Part shown: piece by piece, positions 45,731 to 56,616 of the stretch
Layout: each line of letters begins with the position of its first letter
Numbering within the stretch: position 1 is the first letter of the stretch
From: Orychophragmus violaceus
Taxonomy: Eukaryota > Streptophyta > Magnoliopsida > Brassicales > Brassicaceae
Reading direction: 5' to 3'
DNA: 64,000 nucleotides
Assembly (NCBI GenBank): GCA_030180135.1
Contig: CM058234.1
Location: forward strand, 5,022,001-5,086,000
Translations under genes and position numbers: made by a program
Notes under the pieces: generated by a model
Told to the model about the DNA's origin: nothing
Seen by the model: only the letters and a program-made list of their open reading frames with translations
Database searches by the model: none

Positions 45731-47400
45731 TGGTATCAGAGCCATTGGTTCTGTGGTTTTTCTTGTTTAGAATCATGTTTAGGATTGTTTAAAGAGGTGT
45801 TTTTGAATCAATCTACTGATAAGAGAAAACACTTAAGAAACAAAGAATTAAAACCTAAACAAACAAGAAATCGCATGATCCAATCTATATGAATTGGTTT
45901 GCGTCGGAGTGTTGATCAGTTTCGGATCACACGTCCGGATCGTTTGATGCACCGATCATGGATCGGCTTGTGTCGACGACACGATCGCGGCAGTTGGACC
46001 GGACGACCGAGCGGATCGGATCGATCGATCGCGATCGCTTCCTGCCTCGTCCCGGCGTGTCCAGCTTGCTGTCCTGCGTGACCGAGAGCCGAGCTTCGTC
46101 CCGGTAGCGTCTCGGCCAGCATCGTCCCGTCCCGATCACAACCGAGCTCGTCCCGATCGTGAGGCACGGCCGTCCCGATCGCGTGTGTTGCTCGCGGCCA
46201 TCCCAACACGTGACCTAATTGGTCGGTTCGGTTTGGCTCGAGCTTGGTTCGGTTTGGTTTGTGGTGGTTCGGTTTAAGACAATTAAAAATAAATCGTCTT
46301 GGTTTAATAAACAGACTTAATAAATTTATTAAGTTCTGGTTAAACCGGGATAAGAAATCCAAAGTCGAAAAATTGGATTTTGTGCCTAAACCAGTGATTT
46401 TCTAATTTGATTTGGTTGGACCAAATAAATTGAGAAAATACGGCTTAGTAAATAACCGGTTGACAATTGTGGTCATCGTAGTAATTAATTTTGGTTAAGA
46501 CCAATTTTAATGAACCAGACCGGTTATATCATTTAATTGGGCAATTGGGTTATGTCTTGGACATGAACCAATTCTTGGGCCTCGGGCCAAGAAGTTAAAA
46601 CAATTGGGCCAATTATTTGAGTCTTTTCTTCAGAATTAATTTAAAAATTTATTTTTATAAAATTGTAAAATCGATTTTTAAATTAATAAGTTTCCAAAAT
46701 TTTGAAATTAGAAAGTTTCTTAAATTAGAAGTTTCTAGATTTGCATGTTTTGGATTTTAGGAAATTTCTATATTTAGAAAGTTTCCAATTTTAGGAAGTT
46801 TCCAATTTTAGAAAGTTTCCAAAATTAGTAGGTTTCCCAAAAAGGAAAGTTTCCCAAAATAGTAATCTTCTATTTTGGGATGAAATTTTAATAAACCTAC
46901 AAACCTCAAATAATATCAAGCGTTGGATGTCTTGTCCAGTCTATGTCAGCTGTCGAAGCCCATTCAATTGTACTCATGGCCTTACAGTGTGAGGGTGTCT
47001 ACTTTTGCGTGGGTAAGACGGTTTGTGATTCATAAATGTCATTGGGAGTCCCAGACATTAATGATTACATGACTGTATAGTCTGGTTTTCTTGACTAGGC
47101 CATCGGGAGTCCCGGGCCTTGAGACATCAGAGTGGATTGGGCCTCGGGCCCAGATTCACAACCAAAAGTTATATCACGGATATAATTAGCCGAGATAGGG
47201 CTTACCGATATAAGCTAAGATTGGGTGACGGCCAGTGGCCCATTTTGATCTTAGTTATATGTGGATCTTGGAATCATTATATTCTATTGAGGGTAACTTA
47301 TGTTATTGAATATAATGCGTGATTAATCATATTAAATTTAATACAAGATTAATCATATTGAACATATTAACTAATAACCTTTTTATCTTATATTTCAGCT
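45731..47400 (+). promoter_or_regulatory. Long 5' untranslated leader of the intact copia
   Basis: 1.67 kb from the primer site to the gag ATG. 45900-46200 is unusually GC-rich, with gatcgatcgcgatcgc and repeated 'cgtcccgatc' words. 46660-46870 contains about ten diverged copies of a 17-18 bp unit (agaaagtttccaatttt). The rest shows no conserved ORF. A leader this long needs a special way to start translation at 47401, such as splicing or shunting. Confidence 0.6.
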
Positions 47401-50400
47401 ATGACTACTACAAGCACACAAAACACATTCTCGATCCGGTCTGTTCTCGAGAAGGAGAAGCTGACTGGAACGAACTTCCTGACGTGGTCAAGGAACTTGA
47501 GGCTAGTCCTCAAGCAGGAGAAGAAGGATTACGTCCTTCGTGATCCCCTCCCCGAGAGGCCTCCTGCCAATGCCGCCAGGACTCTGCATAATGCTTGGGA
47601 AAAGCATTCGTCAGATGAAAATGATGTCTATTGCCTGATGTTGGCGACAATGACTGCTGAGCTGCAAATGCAGTTCGAGAGTGTGTTGTCACCCATCGAG
47701 ATAATGGCAAGCCTGAAATCGCTTTTTCAGGAGCAAGCAAGGACTGAGAGGTTTCAGACAGTTAAGAACCTCTTAGACTGTAAGTTGGCTGCAAATGCGG
47801 CAGTGAGTCCTCATGTCTTGAAGATGATGGGTTATCTCGATCATCTTCAGAAACTCGACTGCCCTATCAGCCAGGAACTTGCCTGCGACATCATTCTGCA
47901 GTCTTTACCTGCAAGCTATGATCAGTTCATCCTGAACTTCAATATGCATGGCTTGAGTAAGACATTGCCTGAGCTTCACGGAATGCTCAAGACTGCAGAG
48001 CCCAACTTGAGGAAAACCGCCAAGGACCCCAATGTGCTTATGGTGCAAAAGGGCAAGGGCTTTAAGAAATCCTCTGCTAAGGACAAGGGAAAGGCTAAGG
48101 CTGTCCAAGTCTCGGACAAGGACACGCCAAAGGCCAAGCCCAAGTCTAAGGCTGGGCCTACTGACATCTGCAGGTTCTGTAAAGAACCAGGGCATTGGAG
48201 GAGAGAATGTAAGAAATTCCAAGAAGGTCTAAAGGAATTGAAGAAGAAGACTCTCGAGACTTCTTCATCAGGTATTTTTGTTATAGAAGTTAATACAACT
48301 ACTTCTGATAATACCTCATGGGTTATGGATACTGGTTGTGGGGCTCATATTTGTACTAATATGCAGGCACTCAGCAACAGTAGGAGGCTGAAGCAAGGAC
48401 AAGTGGAGCTACGAGTTGGGAATGGAGCGAAAGTTCCTGCACTAGCTGTAGGCACATACTTGTTGTCTTTACCTTCGGGATTGGTTTTAGAACTCAATAA
48501 TTGTTATTTTGTACCTGCGATAAGCAGAAATATTATTTCAATTTCTTTGTTGGATTTGGAAGGTTATGATTTTTCAGTTAAGAATAAATTATGTTCCTTC
48601 AATCGCAACAATTTGTTCTATGGTTGTGCCCCTCTTACGAATGGGCTTTACATACTTGATCAATCCGCGCCAATTTATAACATTAATACCAAACGGTTCA
48701 AACCTAATGAGGAGAACCGAACGTTTCTATGGCATTGTCGTTTAGGGCACATCAGCGAGAAACGCATCAAGAGGCTCCATTCGAATGGACTTCTTGGCTC
48801 ATTTGACTTTGAGTCATGTGAGAAATGCGAATCCTGCATGATGGGCAAAATGACACGGGCCCCCTTTAATAAACCTAACGAGAGGGCCAGTGACTTATTG
48901 GGCTTGATACACACTGATGTGTGTGGCCCAATGTCCACAAATGCAAGAAGAAACTATCAGTACTTCATTACCTTCACTGATGATTTCAGTAGGTATGGAT
49001 ATGTTTATTTAATGAAACATAAGTCTGAATCTTTTGAGAAGTTCAGAGAATTCCAAAATGAAGTACAGAACCAACTTGGCAAAAGCATTAAGGCTCTTCG
49101 GTCCGACCGAGGAGGAGAATACTTAAGTCAAGAATTCAGTGATCATCTAAGAGAGTGTGGGATCGTGTCCCAACTCACTCCTCCTGGAACACCTCAATGG
49201 AATGGTGTGTCTGAGAGGAGAAATCGGACCTTATTGGATATGGTTCGGTCTATGATGAGTCACACAGACCTTCCAATATCCCTTTGGGGATATGCTCTGC
49301 TAACAGCAGTGTTCACTCTAAATAGAGCGCCATCGAAAGCAGTAGCAAAGACACCATATGAATTATGGACTGGAGTAGCTCCAGTGCTGTCTTATCTTAG
49401 AATTTGGGGTTGTGAAGCCTATGTCAAGAGATTAATCTCAGACAAGCTTACACCAAAGTCTGATAAATGCTACTTCATTGGTTATCCGAAAGAAACCAAG
49501 GCTTATTACTTCTATCTACGTTCCGAGAACAAGATTTTTGTTGCCCGGGATTGTAACTTTCTTGAGAGGGAGTTTCTCTCTAAGAAAGACAGTGGGAGTA
49601 AGGTACTGCTTGAAGAAATTCAAGATGAACAGGATACTGCTCAACCTAATGAGGAAGAGCAGCAGGAGGACCTACAAGAAATTGTAGAGCCTGAACCTGT
49701 AGTACCTGAAGTTCGAAGATCCGGGAGGATCCGTCACGAACCCGAGAGATATCAAGGATTCCTCGTGACTAACTGTCATGATCTTCTGATCATTGATGGT
49801 GATGAACCATCGAACTTCAATCAAGCCATGATGGGCCCAGATTCCTCTAAGTGGCGTAAAGCCACTGATTCCGAAATGGACTCCATGTCGGTCAACCAAG
49901 TGTTTTCGTTGGTTGACTTACCCGCTGGTGTAAAAGCCATCGAGTGCAAATGGATCTTCAAGAAGAAGATTGACGTGGATGGAAATGTCCAGATTTATAA
50001 AGCCAGGTTGGTGGCAAAAGGTTTCAGACAAGTTCACGGTGTGGATTACGATGAAACCTATTCCCCAGTGGCAATGATGAAATCTATTCGGATTCTACTA
50101 GCAACTGCAGCTTTTCATGATTATGAAATTTGGCAGATGGACGTGAAAACCGCCTTCCTGAATGGAATTCTGGAAGAGGATGTGTATATGACACAACCTG
50201 ACGGTTACATAGATCCAAAGAATGCTGGGAAAGTATGCAAGCTTCATAAATCCATTTATGGATTGAAGCAAGCATCGAGGAGCTGGAATCTTCGTTTTGA
50301 TGAAGCGATCAAGCAATTTGACTTCATCAGAAACGAAGAAGAACAATGCGTGTATAAGAAAACTAGTGGGAGCAAGATAGTATTTCTTATTCTGTATGTC

Positions 50401-51378
50401 GATGACATACTGCTTCTCGGAAACGACGTTCCAATGCTGAAGTCAGTAAAGGACTGGCTTGGAAGTTGTTTTTCCATGAAAGACATGGGTGAAGCCGCAT
50501 ACGTTCTTGGAATCAGGATCTACCGGGATAGATCTAGAAGGCTGATAGGCTTGTGTCAAGATTCATACATTGACAAAGTCCTACAAAGATTCAGCATGAA
50601 AGATTCCAAGAAGGGCTTCACGCCAATGGTACATGGCACAACGCTAAGCAAGAAGCAGAGCCCTACGACGGCTGCTGAGCTTGAGCGCATGAAGAATATT
50701 CCTTATGCATCTGCAATAGGATCTATCATGTATGCCATGATCTGTACTCGTCCTGATGTTGCTTATGCATTGAGCATGACGAGTAGATACCAGTCAAATC
50801 CAGGTGAAAACCATTGGATTGCCGTCAAGAACATCCTGAAGTATCTAAGACATACTAAGGACAAGTTCTTGGTATACGGTGGAAGTGATGTGCTTAAGGT
50901 CAGTGGATTCACGGACGCAAGTTTCCAGACAGACCAAGATGATTTCCGGTCACAGTCCGGTTATATCTTTTGTCTGAATGGCGGTGCAATCAGTTGGAGA
51001 AGCTCCAAGCAAGACACCGTTGCTGATTCCACTACAGAAGCTGAATATATCGCCGCTTCAGAAGCTGCGAAGGAAGCTGTTTGGATACGAAAGTTCATTA
51101 TTGAACTAGGTGTGATACCAAATGCGGCTGAGCCTCTGGCACTGTTTTGTGATAACAATGGTGCTATTGCTCAGGCAAAGGAACCAAGATCACACCAGAA
51201 ATCCAAGCATGTTCTAAGAAGATTTCACTTGATACGTGACATCATTAATAGAAAGGAAGTCAAGATCAGCCGAGTTCAGACAGATGATAACGTCGCTGAT
51301 CCATTGACAAAGCCACTCCCAAGACCTAAGCTCGAGTTCCTGACTGAAGCTGTAGGCATTAGAGACATTGAAATGTAA
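47401..51378 (+). CDS. Copia gag-pol polyprotein (1325 residues)
   Basis: Single intact ORF starting MTTTSTQNTFSIRSVLEKEK. Gag with a CCHC zinc knuckle CRFCKEPGHWRREC at 257-270; aspartic protease MDTGCGAH (Asp310); integrase with the HCRLGH zinc-binding start (His445) and triad Asp506, Asp569, Glu605 (HTDVCGP, SDRGGEY, GVSERRN), the last two 36 residues apart as in D,D35E; reverse transcriptase with MDVKTAFLNG and YVDD at 999-1002; RNase H with DAS (Asp1172) and STTEAEYIAASEAAKEA. The domain order PR-IN-RT-RH defines Ty1/copia. Every catalytic residue I can check is present, so the protein is probably functional. Confidence 0.97.
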   Translation: MTTTSTQNTFSIRSVLEKEKLTGTNFLTWSRNLRLVLKQEKKDYVLRDPLPERPPANAARTLHNAWEKHSSDENDVYCLMLATMTAELQMQFESVLSPIEIMASLKSLFQEQARTERFQTVKNLLDCKLAANAAVSPHVLKMMGYLDHLQKLDCPISQELACDIILQSLPASYDQFILNFNMHGLSKTLPELHGMLKTAEPNLRKTAKDPNVLMVQKGKGFKKSSAKDKGKAKAVQVSDKDTPKAKPKSKAGPTDICRFCKEPGHWRRECKKFQEGLKELKKKTLETSSSGIFVIEVNTTTSDNTSWVMDTGCGAHICTNMQALSNSRRLKQGQVELRVGNGAKVPALAVGTYLLSLPSGLVLELNNCYFVPAISRNIISISLLDLEGYDFSVKNKLCSFNRNNLFYGCAPLTNGLYILDQSAPIYNINTKRFKPNEENRTFLWHCRLGHISEKRIKRLHSNGLLGSFDFESCEKCESCMMGKMTRAPFNKPNERASDLLGLIHTDVCGPMSTNARRNYQYFITFTDDFSRYGYVYLMKHKSESFEKFREFQNEVQNQLGKSIKALRSDRGGEYLSQEFSDHLRECGIVSQLTPPGTPQWNGVSERRNRTLLDMVRSMMSHTDLPISLWGYALLTAVFTLNRAPSKAVAKTPYELWTGVAPVLSYLRIWGCEAYVKRLISDKLTPKSDKCYFIGYPKETKAYYFYLRSENKIFVARDCNFLEREFLSKKDSGSKVLLEEIQDEQDTAQPNEEEQQEDLQEIVEPEPVVPEVRRSGRIRHEPERYQGFLVTNCHDLLIIDGDEPSNFNQAMMGPDSSKWRKATDSEMDSMSVNQVFSLVDLPAGVKAIECKWIFKKKIDVDGNVQIYKARLVAKGFRQVHGVDYDETYSPVAMMKSIRILLATAAFHDYEIWQMDVKTAFLNGILEEDVYMTQPDGYIDPKNAGKVCKLHKSIYGLKQASRSWNLRFDEAIKQFDFIRNEEEQCVYKKTSGSKIVFLILYVDDILLLGNDVPMLKSVKDWLGSCFSMKDMGEAAYVLGIRIYRDRSRRLIGLCQDSYIDKVLQRFSMKDSKKGFTPMVHGTTLSKKQSPTTAAELERMKNIPYASAIGSIMYAMICTRPDVAYALSMTSRYQSNPGENHWIAVKNILKYLRHTKDKFLVYGGSDVLKVSGFTDASFQTDQDDFRSQSGYIFCLNGGAISWRSSKQDTVADSTTEAEYIAASEAAKEAVWIRKFIIELGVIPNAAEPLALFCDNNGAIAQAKEPRSHQKSKHVLRRFHLIRDIINRKEVKISRVQTDDNVADPLTKPLPRPKLEFLTEAVGIRDIEM

Positions 51379-52228
51379 TCTAAATTTGAGTGGGAGTTTG
51401 AGGGCTTTATTTAGTTATTTGATATGTTCTTGTAAAACATTTTCTTATGTTTAATGAAATTATTATTTCAAGATTATTTTAACTGTGATGAAATAATCGT
51501 TCCAAAGTGATATGAACCATTTTATAGGTCATCGAAGTAAGTGACTTGATCTTGAGTTATCAAAGTCATTTAGCTTGATCATTAGACCCTATATTTGATA
51601 GATGGCTTATATCATAATGTCCCTAGTCGAAGGTTGTTGAAATTGGAACACCTACAACCGTGTGAGACTAGATTGGTATGTGACTTATGACAAAGTCTCA
51701 GTGTGTCATAGATGCGCGGCATCAAAGTCAGTACATAGGTGTATGTTGGGTACATACGACCGGACATGACCCGATTATAAGAACTCTTCAGGATATTTAT
51801 ATCTGTGTCATAAGAGATTCTTACTACGACTATAGAGTATAGTCCTTAGACCTGAGTTCGCATGCATGTGACTGCACTTGAACTAATGCGCTTTGATCAT
51901 TGTCTAACGCTGTCGTTAAGCGATAGTTATAAGGACCTTGATTGGGTGTATTATGAAATGAGTAGTTTACAGTGATGGAACAAGACGGGATTTGTCCCTC
52001 CAATATAAATGGAGTGAATATCTCTAGGCCAATCGGAGATTTGAATACTGGAAAATGCATGGCCATGCTCAAACGGACTGTCCCGAGTCGTTTGGATTGT
52101 CAGTATCAAATCAGAGTCCGATGAACATGATTAGCCTTATAAGGATGACACTCATCTTGCCTTATGACTAATCGAGATATTGAGACAAAAGGATTATGAA
52201 TACAAAGATTCCAGTACAAGTGGGAGAT
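51379..52228 (+). other. 3' untranslated part of the intact copia
   Basis: Non-coding stretch between pol stop and 3' LTR, ending in the polypurine tract. A related segment occurs inverted at 34240-35050 in the degenerate copia, showing the two families are relatives. Confidence 0.6.
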
Positions 52229-52864
52229 TGTTGGAATTATGTCCAGTAATCTCTGTACTGTCTCTAGAAAGTAAGAGTATGTCAATGATCAGACATAAGT
52301 CATATAATACTGGGGGTCATGATGGCTTGCTAGAGTCCGCTCATGATCTATAAGTCTTGGACTTATTGCCTTTATTATATGATCCCATATGGGTCACACG
52401 CCTAACTAACGGGAAAATACGAAGGAACGGTTTAGCAGAAGTACGGTAAAAGTGCTAGGCATTTACTGTACTTAGAGAGACTAAAGGGCCTGATTAAATC
52501 CAAGGGATTTAATCAGAACTCAGAATTGGGCCCAAAAGCCCATAAGAACTGGACAAGGGTTTTATTAAATAAAACTTGCCCTAGCTCTTATTTTTCTCAG
52601 CACTTCTGCGCCTCCCTCCTCTCTCTCTGCGCCTCCTCTCTGTCTTGGTCTAGCAGCCAAATTTCCCGGTGTGCGTGTGTGAGCCTTTGGAGGAGCTATC
52701 TCTTGGTGGTTCTGCTGATCTCTGACCCTTACCTCCCATTCCGCTGCATAAACAAGGTAACATGTGAGATCTATTATGTTTCTAATCAAGAGAACCTAGA
52801 TCTGCATGTTTAGTAGGATGAATCAATCTGAGAATTGAATCAGGAGACACTAAACGATCCAACA
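52229..52864 (+). repeat. 3' LTR of the intact copia
   Basis: 636 bp; differs from the 5' LTR by gtaatc/gaatc, cctaact/cctaagct, actcag/actgag, cataag/cattag and acatgtg/acaggtg. Confidence 0.95.
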
Positions 52865-52869
52865 GATGA

Positions 52870-53700
52870 TCCATATACTGAGAAATCATCCATGAATACC
52901 TCCATAAAGTCCTCAATCATGTCTGTGAATATGGACATCATGCATCTCTAGAAAGTGGTTGGTGCATTGCAGAGTCCAAAAGGCATCCTACGGTAAGCAA
53001 ATGTCCCATATGGACAAGTGAAAGTGGTCTTTCCCTGATCCTCTGGATGGATGGGAATCTGAAAGAAACCTGAGTACCCATCGAGAAAGCAATAGTAAGG
53101 ATGATTGGCTAACCTCTCAAGCATCTGATCAATGAAAGGCAAGGGAAAATGATCCTTCCTGGTAGCAGCATTCAGCTTCCTATAATCTATACACATCCTG
53201 TGTCCTGTCACAGTCCTAGTAGGTATCAACTCGTTCTTCTCATTCTTCACAACTGTAACTCCACCCTTCTTAGGTACTACATGGACTGGACTCACCCAAT
53301 CACCGTCAGAGATAAGATAGATAATCCCAGCATCAAGGAGTTTCATAATCTCCTTTTTAACCACTTCTTGCAGATTAGGATTGAGTCTTCTCTGATGCTC
53401 GATAGATGTCTTGGATTCATCCTCAAGATGTATCCGATGCATGCACAGCTCCGGTGAGATACCTGAAATATCAGCAAGAGAATAGCCAAGAGCTTTGCGA
53501 TGCTTGCGCAGCTTGCTTAGCAGTAAAGTGAGCTCTGCGTTGTTCAAGCTAGCATTAACAATCACTGGATAAGTTGAATTGGGTCCAAGAAATGCGTACC
53601 TTAGCCCGGATGGAAGTTGTTTCAGTTCTATTTTCGGAGCTTTTTCCTCTGCCCAGTCTCTGTCGACTTGCAACGATCGATGCAAGGGTAGTGTCGATCA
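52870..53700 (-). pseudogene. Gypsy pol, N-terminal part of reverse transcriptase, with a nonsense codon
   Basis: On the minus strand: LPSGLRYAFLGPNSTYPVIV, LSKLRKHRKALGYSLADISG, VHVVPKKGG, MCIDYRKLNAATRKDHFPLP, FLDGYSGFFQIPIHPEDQ, FGLCNAPTTF, then TAG (52948-52950). The frame continues past the stop with the FMDDF active-site motif up to the copia junction at 52870. This RT is therefore truncated by a nonsense mutation before its catalytic aspartates, independently of the copia insertion. Relative to gag, pol is in another frame. Confidence 0.85.
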
Positions 53701-53753
53701 TTGCAAGGTCGCGTCAGACACTTCTACTTGCATTGCAGACTCAACAGAATCCA

Positions 53754-56252
53754 TCATCCTCGTATAGCACATGCTGGCTCGTCCTGCAGGTACTCCAACT
53801 CCAATATAGAGCTTAGTAAAGCCCTTTCTAGTGGGTCCTCAACATGTGATTGGTAAAAATACTCGGTTGCCAAATCACCCAATGTGTCCACATAGAAGGT
53901 CTGCCCGTCGACGGTTGGTCTCTTTACCAGCTTGTTCATATCAAAACTCATCTTCAGATCACCCACATTCAGAACTATTTTACCTCCCTGACAGTCAATC
54001 AATGCACCAGCTGTAGCTAAGAAAGACCTGCCTAGAATCAATGGATCTTTTGGCTCCTGTCCATATTGTAGAACCACAAAATCAGTAGGGATCACACATT
54101 TGCCAACCATTATAGGCACATCCTCTATTACTCCTTCGGGAATCCTGATTGATCTATCTGCCAGAACCAGTGATATCCTAGTGGGTATAAAATCTGTCAT
54201 TCCGAGCCTTTTAGCAACTGAGAGGGGCATAAGATTTACACTGGAACCAAGATCACATAGAGACCTTTCGAATCTCTCTTTGTAGATAGCACAATCTAAC
54301 ACGAAGCTTCCTGGATCCTTTAACTTCTCGGGAATTCTGCCCTGAACCACTGCACTGCATACCTCATTGAGCATCATTATACTCTCCTCATCAGACCATT
54401 TTCCAGAAATCATATCCTGAAGGCATCTCTTCATCAAAGGAGAAGTTTCCATGGAGTCCAACAAAGGTACTTCAAATTTCACCTTTTTTATGAACTCCTT
54501 CCACTTTGCATACTGCCTATCATTCTTAGCCTTTCTGGGATTCTTGGGATAAGGTACCTTAGGCTTGTATACCCTTTCGGTCGGATGTTTCGGTTTCTCT
54601 GGTTTCGAACTCTCTGCAATCACCTTGTGTCGATCGTTGCTCCTGTCGCATCGATCGATGCTAGGCGGCTGTGTTACGACTTCCGGTTCCCTGTTTTCGC
54701 TTTGCATCGGTCGTTGCTCAGATGCATCGATCGACGCTTTGCGGATATCGCAGATCTCATCTTCCAGCTCTTCAATTTCCTCGAGCTCTTCAACACTTAA
54801 CTGCTTTTTCTGGCCAGATGACAGCTCCTTACCACTTCTCAACGTCACTGCATTGCATTGGTACTTGGGATTAGCATCAGTCCGTCCTGGGAGATATCCA
54901 TCTTCCCTTTTAGCATATCCAACAGTTTTTGCAACTCTGGCATCAAGCTCCTTCATGTGTGTGTTTAGATATTCAAACTTCCCGTTCAACTCCCTGTAGA
55001 TTGTTTCCATCTTCTCGTTGACATCTGCTGCATTCTTAGTCTGACTTTCCATCATCTGTTTCAGTATTGTCTCCACTCTACTTTCAGATTCATTGGTTCT
55101 CTGAGTACCTCGTCCAAAGGTCTTCTGAAAACCACTAGTCTGTCCAGAATTAGATGAGTTGCTGTTGAAAGCACTTTTCTGTCCTCCATTAAAGAATCTA
55201 GTTCCCTGTTGATTACCAAATCTATTACCTTGGAATCCAGAACCTCTTATGTAATTCACATCTTCCTCCTGAGTGTCCTCCTTAGTTTGAATTACCTCTA
55301 CATCTTGGGCAAAGTGGACAGCTTTCTTACCTGCTAGGAGATTGCAAATTGTGTCCAGCCTTGATCTAATATCAGCTATGTCAGAATTCTCTACACTTCC
55401 ACCAGATTTCTTCCTCCTCTCATCCATAGCCTTGCAGCTATTGCTGCCTATTAGATTCTCAATCAATTGCTTAGCCTGCGTAGGAGTCCTGGTGTTGAAG
55501 TTAGCATTACTGGAATTGTCCAGTGCAGACTGATATGGAAGATCTATGCCTCTGAAAAAAATGCCAAACAACTGAACTTCAGTGAATCCATGGTGTGGGC
55601 AGTCACGCTGATACTGCTTAAATCTCATCCATGCAGTCTTTAAAGGCTCCACAGCTCCTTGTGAAAAGGTGAGTATGTCCTGTCTGGACTGGTCTGAGCG
55701 CGCATCATCATAGAAGTGACGCAGGAACTCACTCTTTAAAGCTGCCCAAGTAGTGTACTGAGCAGGTGCCAACTGCTTTAGCCATGCACTAGCGTCTCCA
55801 GCAAGACTGTGCAGAAAGAGCTTAAGGAACAGATAGTCCGGGCAGACTCCATCATATTTCATGCCAGTGACTATGTCCTCAAACCCATCAATGTGATCCA
55901 TAGGCTGCTCCGTTGAGTAACCATGAAACGCATTCTGTCTCATCAGCGAGTAGTAGATGGTTTTGATCTCAAAATCATTCCTCTCAAAAACAGGAAGCAC
56001 TAAAGCTGACCGGTTTCTATGAAACTCATCCGGTCTGTTGTAGTCAGCTAAAGTCCTTTCATGGACAACCATCTGTCTACCTTGGGCCTGTCCTTGACCC
56101 TGGTTCTGCTCATGTTGCTGTTGCTCAGGAGGCTCAGGGATGACATTCCCTTCAGCATCAACCCTTTGCCAAGCAGCATTGTATGGGTTGTTATCTCGGT
56201 CCCTCAGGGTACCTTCAGCATCACGTACCAGAATCAAACGCTCTCGTTCCAT
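53754..56252 (-). CDS. Gypsy gag-protease ORF (832 codons)
   Basis: Starts MERERLILVRDAEG. A retrotransposon gag domain at about 80-260 includes GDASAWLKQL, TTWAALKSEFLRHFYD and AWMRFKQYQRDCPHHGF. A low-complexity Gly/Asn/Gln-rich region and a coiled-coil-like stretch follow. The C-terminal pepsin-like protease has DLGSSVNLMPLSVAKRLG and PLILGRSFLATAGALIDC. About residues 500-545 are encoded by CGATCG palindromes (ASIDASEQRPM, PPSIDRCDRSNDRHK). The ORF is open, but pol is broken, so the element is not autonomous. Confidence 0.85.
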   Translation of the reverse strand: MERERLILVRDAEGTLRDRDNNPYNAAWQRVDAEGNVIPEPPEQQQHEQNQGQGQAQGRQMVVHERTLADYNRPDEFHRNRSALVLPVFERNDFEIKTIYYSLMRQNAFHGYSTEQPMDHIDGFEDIVTGMKYDGVCPDYLFLKLFLHSLAGDASAWLKQLAPAQYTTWAALKSEFLRHFYDDARSDQSRQDILTFSQGAVEPLKTAWMRFKQYQRDCPHHGFTEVQLFGIFFRGIDLPYQSALDNSSNANFNTRTPTQAKQLIENLIGSNSCKAMDERRKKSGGSVENSDIADIRSRLDTICNLLAGKKAVHFAQDVEVIQTKEDTQEEDVNYIRGSGFQGNRFGNQQGTRFFNGGQKSAFNSNSSNSGQTSGFQKTFGRGTQRTNESESRVETILKQMMESQTKNAADVNEKMETIYRELNGKFEYLNTHMKELDARVAKTVGYAKREDGYLPGRTDANPKYQCNAVTLRSGKELSSGQKKQLSVEELEEIEELEDEICDIRKASIDASEQRPMQSENREPEVVTQPPSIDRCDRSNDRHKVIAESSKPEKPKHPTERVYKPKVPYPKNPRKAKNDRQYAKWKEFIKKVKFEVPLLDSMETSPLMKRCLQDMISGKWSDEESIMMLNEVCSAVVQGRIPEKLKDPGSFVLDCAIYKERFERSLCDLGSSVNLMPLSVAKRLGMTDFIPTRISLVLADRSIRIPEGVIEDVPIMVGKCVIPTDFVVLQYGQEPKDPLILGRSFLATAGALIDCQGGKIVLNVGDLKMSFDMNKLVKRPTVDGQTFYVDTLGDLATEYFYQSHVEDPLERALLSSILELEYLQDEPACAIRG

Positions 56253-56616
56253 CCTTTCTCTTCTTTCTCTTCTGTTGGTTCTCTCTAAACGTCCAAGTTA
56301 TTCAAGATCGAGATTAACTAAGTCCAAGTTCGGATTACTTCTAGTTTTCTGCGTCTGCATAAACTGTCTGTAATCCGGCAACGATCGATGCTATCAGTGC
56401 AACGATCGCTTCAATCTCTGAATCGCCTAGTGACGATCGATGCCAAGGGTGCAACGATCGACGCAATGCGATATTGGTACCTGCGACAGAGAGAAAACAG
56501 AGAAAATCAGCAACTAAAAAAAAAAAAAAAACGAAAGAAAACGAAAAATCCTAGTAAAACCCTAGGTTCTAAGCTATCGAAGACTCAAAGAGTCCCCGAC
56601 AACGGCGCCAAAAACT
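56253..56616 (-). other. Gypsy leader between 5' LTR and gag
   Basis: Holds the tRNA-Asp-type primer site (complement aacggcgccaaaaa, 56601-56614) and a four-palindrome block at 56382-56465 spaced 21, 31 and 21 bp and ending gacgcaatgcg. Confidence 0.75.

Larger units (their letters stand above)
45094..52864 (+). mobile_element. Intact Ty1/copia retrotransposon
   Basis: LTRs of 636 bp at 45094-45729 and 52229-52864 (TGTTGGAATT...GATCCAACA), target copies GATGA (45089-45093, 52865-52869). Primer site TGGTATCAGAGCC at 45731-45743 (tRNA-Met). Polypurine tract agtacaagtgggaga at 52213-52227. One uninterrupted gag-pol ORF. I count about three substitutions and two single-base indels between the LTRs, so the insertion is recent. 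All parts needed for autonomous transposition seem present. It lies in the pol gene of the gypsy element, in opposite orientation. Confidence 0.95.
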
